Assembly (NCBI RefSeq): GCF_037126175.1
Contig: NZ_CP146986.1
Location: 3,438,501-3,502,500, forward strand
Reading direction: 5' to 3'
DNA length: 64,000 nt
Source of the DNA: Pseudomonas sp. RSB 5.4
GTDB lineage: Bacteria; Pseudomonadota; Gammaproteobacteria; Pseudomonadales; Pseudomonadaceae
Below are positions 62,435 to 64,000 of the stretch, in pieces. The notes under the pieces are model-generated. The model was not told where the DNA came from and ran no database searches. It worked only from the letters and a program-made list of their open reading frames with translations. Numbering within the stretch: the first letter of the stretch is position 1; each line of letters begins with the position of its first letter. The position numbers and the translations under genes were made by a program.

Positions 62435-62713
62435 TTAGAAGCGCGTGCTGACCCACGAAACGATCAGCGCCAGGCCGAGGCAGGCAAAACCGAAGCGGTA
62501 GAAAAAGCGGTTCATGCGCAACGTTGCCCAATCCAGAATCGGTTCGGCATTCGGTTGAGCCTGGCGTTGAGCGGCGATGCTGGCCAGAGCGCGCTGTTCA
62601 CGACGGCGGGTCGCGTGCAGCAGCCAACTGCCTGGAAAGGCCAGAGCCAGCGCCAGCAGGTTGATCAATTTGGCGGGATGGGCGGTAAACAGCGTCATCA
62701 AGTGCAGCGACAT
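62435..62713 (-). CDS. Small membrane protein of unknown function
   Basis: The 92-residue protein has two hydrophobic segments (about 12-32, LINLLALALAFPGSWLLH, and about 68-88, FGFACLGLALIVSWVS) with a charged middle (TRRREQRALASIAAQRQAQ). It is probably an inner-membrane hairpin. I start at the ATG at 62713; a GTG one codon earlier is possible. I do not recognise a family. It is divergent from the next hypothetical gene. Confidence 0.72.
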   Translation of the reverse strand: MSLHLMTLFTAHPAKLINLLALALAFPGSWLLHATRRREQRALASIAAQRQAQPNAEPILDWATLRMNRFFYRFGFACLGLALIVSWVSTRF

Positions 62714-62832
62714 CACAGACCTCGGAACTGAATCGGTGTGGCAGGCGCCAGATCGACGACCGCGGCGCGGATTCTACCGAAACACGCCTCCACTACCCTA
62801 CCCTTTGCGACAAATAACCTGACAATCGACCG

Positions 62833-63114
62833 ATGGCTGCCCTGTGTCACGGCATCGTCATTTACATCGGCCACCATGCGCGCCTCGAAACACACATGGA
62901 ACGCGACATGCTGCACGCCGAAAACCAGGATCGCCTGTACCTCATCACCCCGACCGACGAACAACAGAGCCTCGTCGGCAGTCTTGCCTTCAATGTTCAG
63001 GATCGCCACTGGCTGGTGTATTGCGCCCTCGGCGGGCATCAGCACGCGGATTTGCCGGAGACTGATCTGCTGACCGGCGTGAGCATGCTCGACTTCTACT
63101 CCCAGGCAGCCTGA
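62833..63114 (+). CDS. Hypothetical protein, 93 residues
   Basis: This soluble, His-rich protein has no signal or membrane segment and contains several beta-like stretches (RLYLITPTDEQQSLVGSLAFNV, HWLVYCALGGHQ). The start is uncertain: the ATG at 62833 has no strong ribosome site, and inner ATGs at 62896 and 62908 are alternatives. Coding bias looks normal. I do not recognise a family. Confidence 0.65.
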   Translation: MAALCHGIVIYIGHHARLETHMERDMLHAENQDRLYLITPTDEQQSLVGSLAFNVQDRHWLVYCALGGHQHADLPETDLLTGVSMLDFYSQAA

Positions 63115-63127
63115 CACACGCCTGTCC

Positions 63128-63219
63128 CTGTGGGAGGGGGCTTGCTCCCGAAGACTGAGTGTCAGTCGACTTCTGAGTTGACTGATCCACCGCTTTCGGG
63201 AGCAAGCCCCCTCCCACAG
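63128..63219. repeat. REP inverted pair, class B variant (gagggggcttgctcccgaa)
   Basis: The outward arms CTGTGGGAGGGGGCTTGCTC differ from the 4205 class by paired changes that keep the stem (GGG for GCG). Orientation is as at 36168. Confidence 0.85.
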
Positions 63220-63250
63220 TTGTATGAGTATTCAGATGAATTATGTGGCC

Positions 63251-63288
63251 ACAAAAAAGCCCGGCGCCATCACTGGCGCCGGGCTTTT
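63251..63288. terminator. Terminator between the hypothetical gene and yajG
   Basis: AAGCCCGGCGCC/GGCGCCGGGCTT with a six-base loop is flanked by A6 on the left (T tract for the yajG transcript) and TTTT on the right. Confidence 0.93.
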
Positions 63289-63306
63289 GCACATCTGCCG
63301 AACAGC

Positions 63307-63891
63307 TTACTCGGCGAGGATCTGACCTACGGTCGGGTCCTTGAACAGACGGGTCAAGGCATCGCTCAACACGTCGCTGACCAGCTTGGTGTTGGTTTCC
63401 TGGTTCGGCGCCATGCCGAAGCGCTGATCCAGCGAAGCACCGTAGCGCCCGCTGTAGCGACGGTTGCCGCTCTGCACATCGGAGCGAAAGGTCGCGCCGA
63501 TGGTGGCTTCGGTCACGTACATGCCTTCTTTCGGCGACTGGTACTTCAGCTCGGTCAGGGTCACGGTCAGTTGCGGCGCGTTCATCCCGTTGCTGGTCGG
63601 GGTGAAGCCGAGCAGACGTACGGCGGCTTCAGCCTGCGCCTGCAGCTTCGGCAGGATCTGCTCGCGCTGCACGGTGATGGCGCTGGTTTCCGGGTACAGG
63701 CCGCCACGGGTGCCGAGGGTTGGCGACGGACGACCGTCAACCACGCGCACCACCACTTGCTGGCCATGGCCGACCGGGGCCAACTGCGTGGTCAGCTTCG
63801 GTTCCGGGCTCAGTTGTTGCGGGCTGTGGGCGCAGCCAACCAGGGTCAAACTGGTCACAGTGATCAAACCGAACAACAGGCGTTGCAACAT
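63307..63891 (-). CDS. yajG: YajG family lipoprotein
   Basis: The 194-residue outer-membrane lipoprotein has the signal LFGLITVTSLTLVGCAHSPQ (lipobox Cys near 20). A conserved core follows: VVVRVVDGRPSPTLGTRGGLY, LTVTLTELKYQ and VYVTEATIGA-like strands. The C-terminus runs to QILAE. Its role is unknown beyond being an envelope lipoprotein. I start at the ATG at 63891; the longer frame is unsupported. The last 110 bases of the window, upstream of this gene, hold nothing I can call. Confidence 0.93.
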   Translation of the reverse strand: MLQRLLFGLITVTSLTLVGCAHSPQQLSPEPKLTTQLAPVGHGQQVVVRVVDGRPSPTLGTRGGLYPETSAITVQREQILPKLQAQAEAAVRLLGFTPTSNGMNAPQLTVTLTELKYQSPKEGMYVTEATIGATFRSDVQSGNRRYSGRYGASLDQRFGMAPNQETNTKLVSDVLSDALTRLFKDPTVGQILAE

Positions 63892-64000
63892 GCTCTTTTC
63901 TCCAGAATCAGGCACAAACAGGCCGGCAGTATAGCGGTGGGCCACTGCGGGTAACCAGCACTCGACAGTGAATACTCGAATGTCTGACCCGCCCATGGGA

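Noticed and set aside
33772..63219. Repeated 20-30 base units that could suggest a CRISPR array
   Set aside because: Units occur as isolated inverted pairs scattered over many kilobases, not as direct repeats with regular spacers, and no cas gene is present.

Overview
The window is a stretch of a Pseudomonas chromosome, most like the P. fluorescens group. The evidence is the high-GC coding bias, the full division and cell wall (dcw) cluster with Pseudomonas-type proteins, OprD-family porin and DUF1302/DUF1329 genes, and many paired REP palindromes of the fluorescent Pseudomonas type. The gene order from lpxC (4.4 kb) to zapG (40 kb) also matches the order I remember for P. aeruginosa; this is from memory and was not searched. 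I see no tRNA, rRNA, prophage, insertion sequence or CRISPR array.

Layout. 0-4.2 kb: the end of a sensor histidine kinase gene, a small secreted protein, an OprD-type porin and a membrane diguanylate cyclase. 4.3-22.3 kb, minus strand: the complete dcw cluster, transcribed mraZ-rsmH-ftsL-ftsI-murE-murF-mraY-murD-ftsW-murG-murC-ddlB-ftsQ-ftsA-ftsZ-lpxC. Most of these genes overlap by 1-11 bases. The promoter is followed by three GTGG boxes spaced 10 bp apart, the expected MraZ operator. 22.6-28.6 kb: the RNase P RNA gene and rsmI (minus), then lpoA-yraN-diaA-dolP (plus), which supply a penicillin-binding protein activator, a DnaA-associated SIS protein and an outer-membrane BON lipoprotein, then sspA-sspB (minus). 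28.8-32.5 kb: the cytochrome bc1 operon petABC and rplM-rpsI. 32.7-41.9 kb: an aldo-keto reductase, an acyl-CoA dehydrogenase, a GlxA-type regulator, zapE, trpS, a hydrolase, zapG, an OmpA-like lipoprotein and a metallo-beta-lactamase-fold hydrolase.

41.9-50.1 kb holds a four-gene minus-strand locus: an AMP-forming acyl-CoA synthetase, a DUF1302 protein, a DUF1329 protein and a 910-residue MalT-like LuxR regulator. Its physiological role is not established by the sequence. DUF1302 and DUF1329 each carry an AAnAAnAA (Hfq/Crc-type) motif at the translation start, and the promoter has a good -10 but a poor -35, so I infer an activator-dependent, catabolite-repressed uptake and activation system for a lipid-like substrate. 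This is the best candidate for an under-described system.

50.2-64 kb: a divergent MFS/AraC pair, a LysE-type exporter, hprA, rsmC, and a manganese (yybP-ykoY) riboswitch ahead of a GDT1/UPF0016 manganese exporter. Then come an M48 metallopeptidase lipoprotein, a chemoreceptor gene broken by one extra A in an eight-A run, an SRAP peptidase, two small tandem genes (DUF2007 and CPXCG), an acyltransferase, two small hypothetical genes and yajG.

Thirteen REP-type inverted pairs from four sequence classes sit in the intergenic gaps, and most convergent or operon ends have clear intrinsic terminators.
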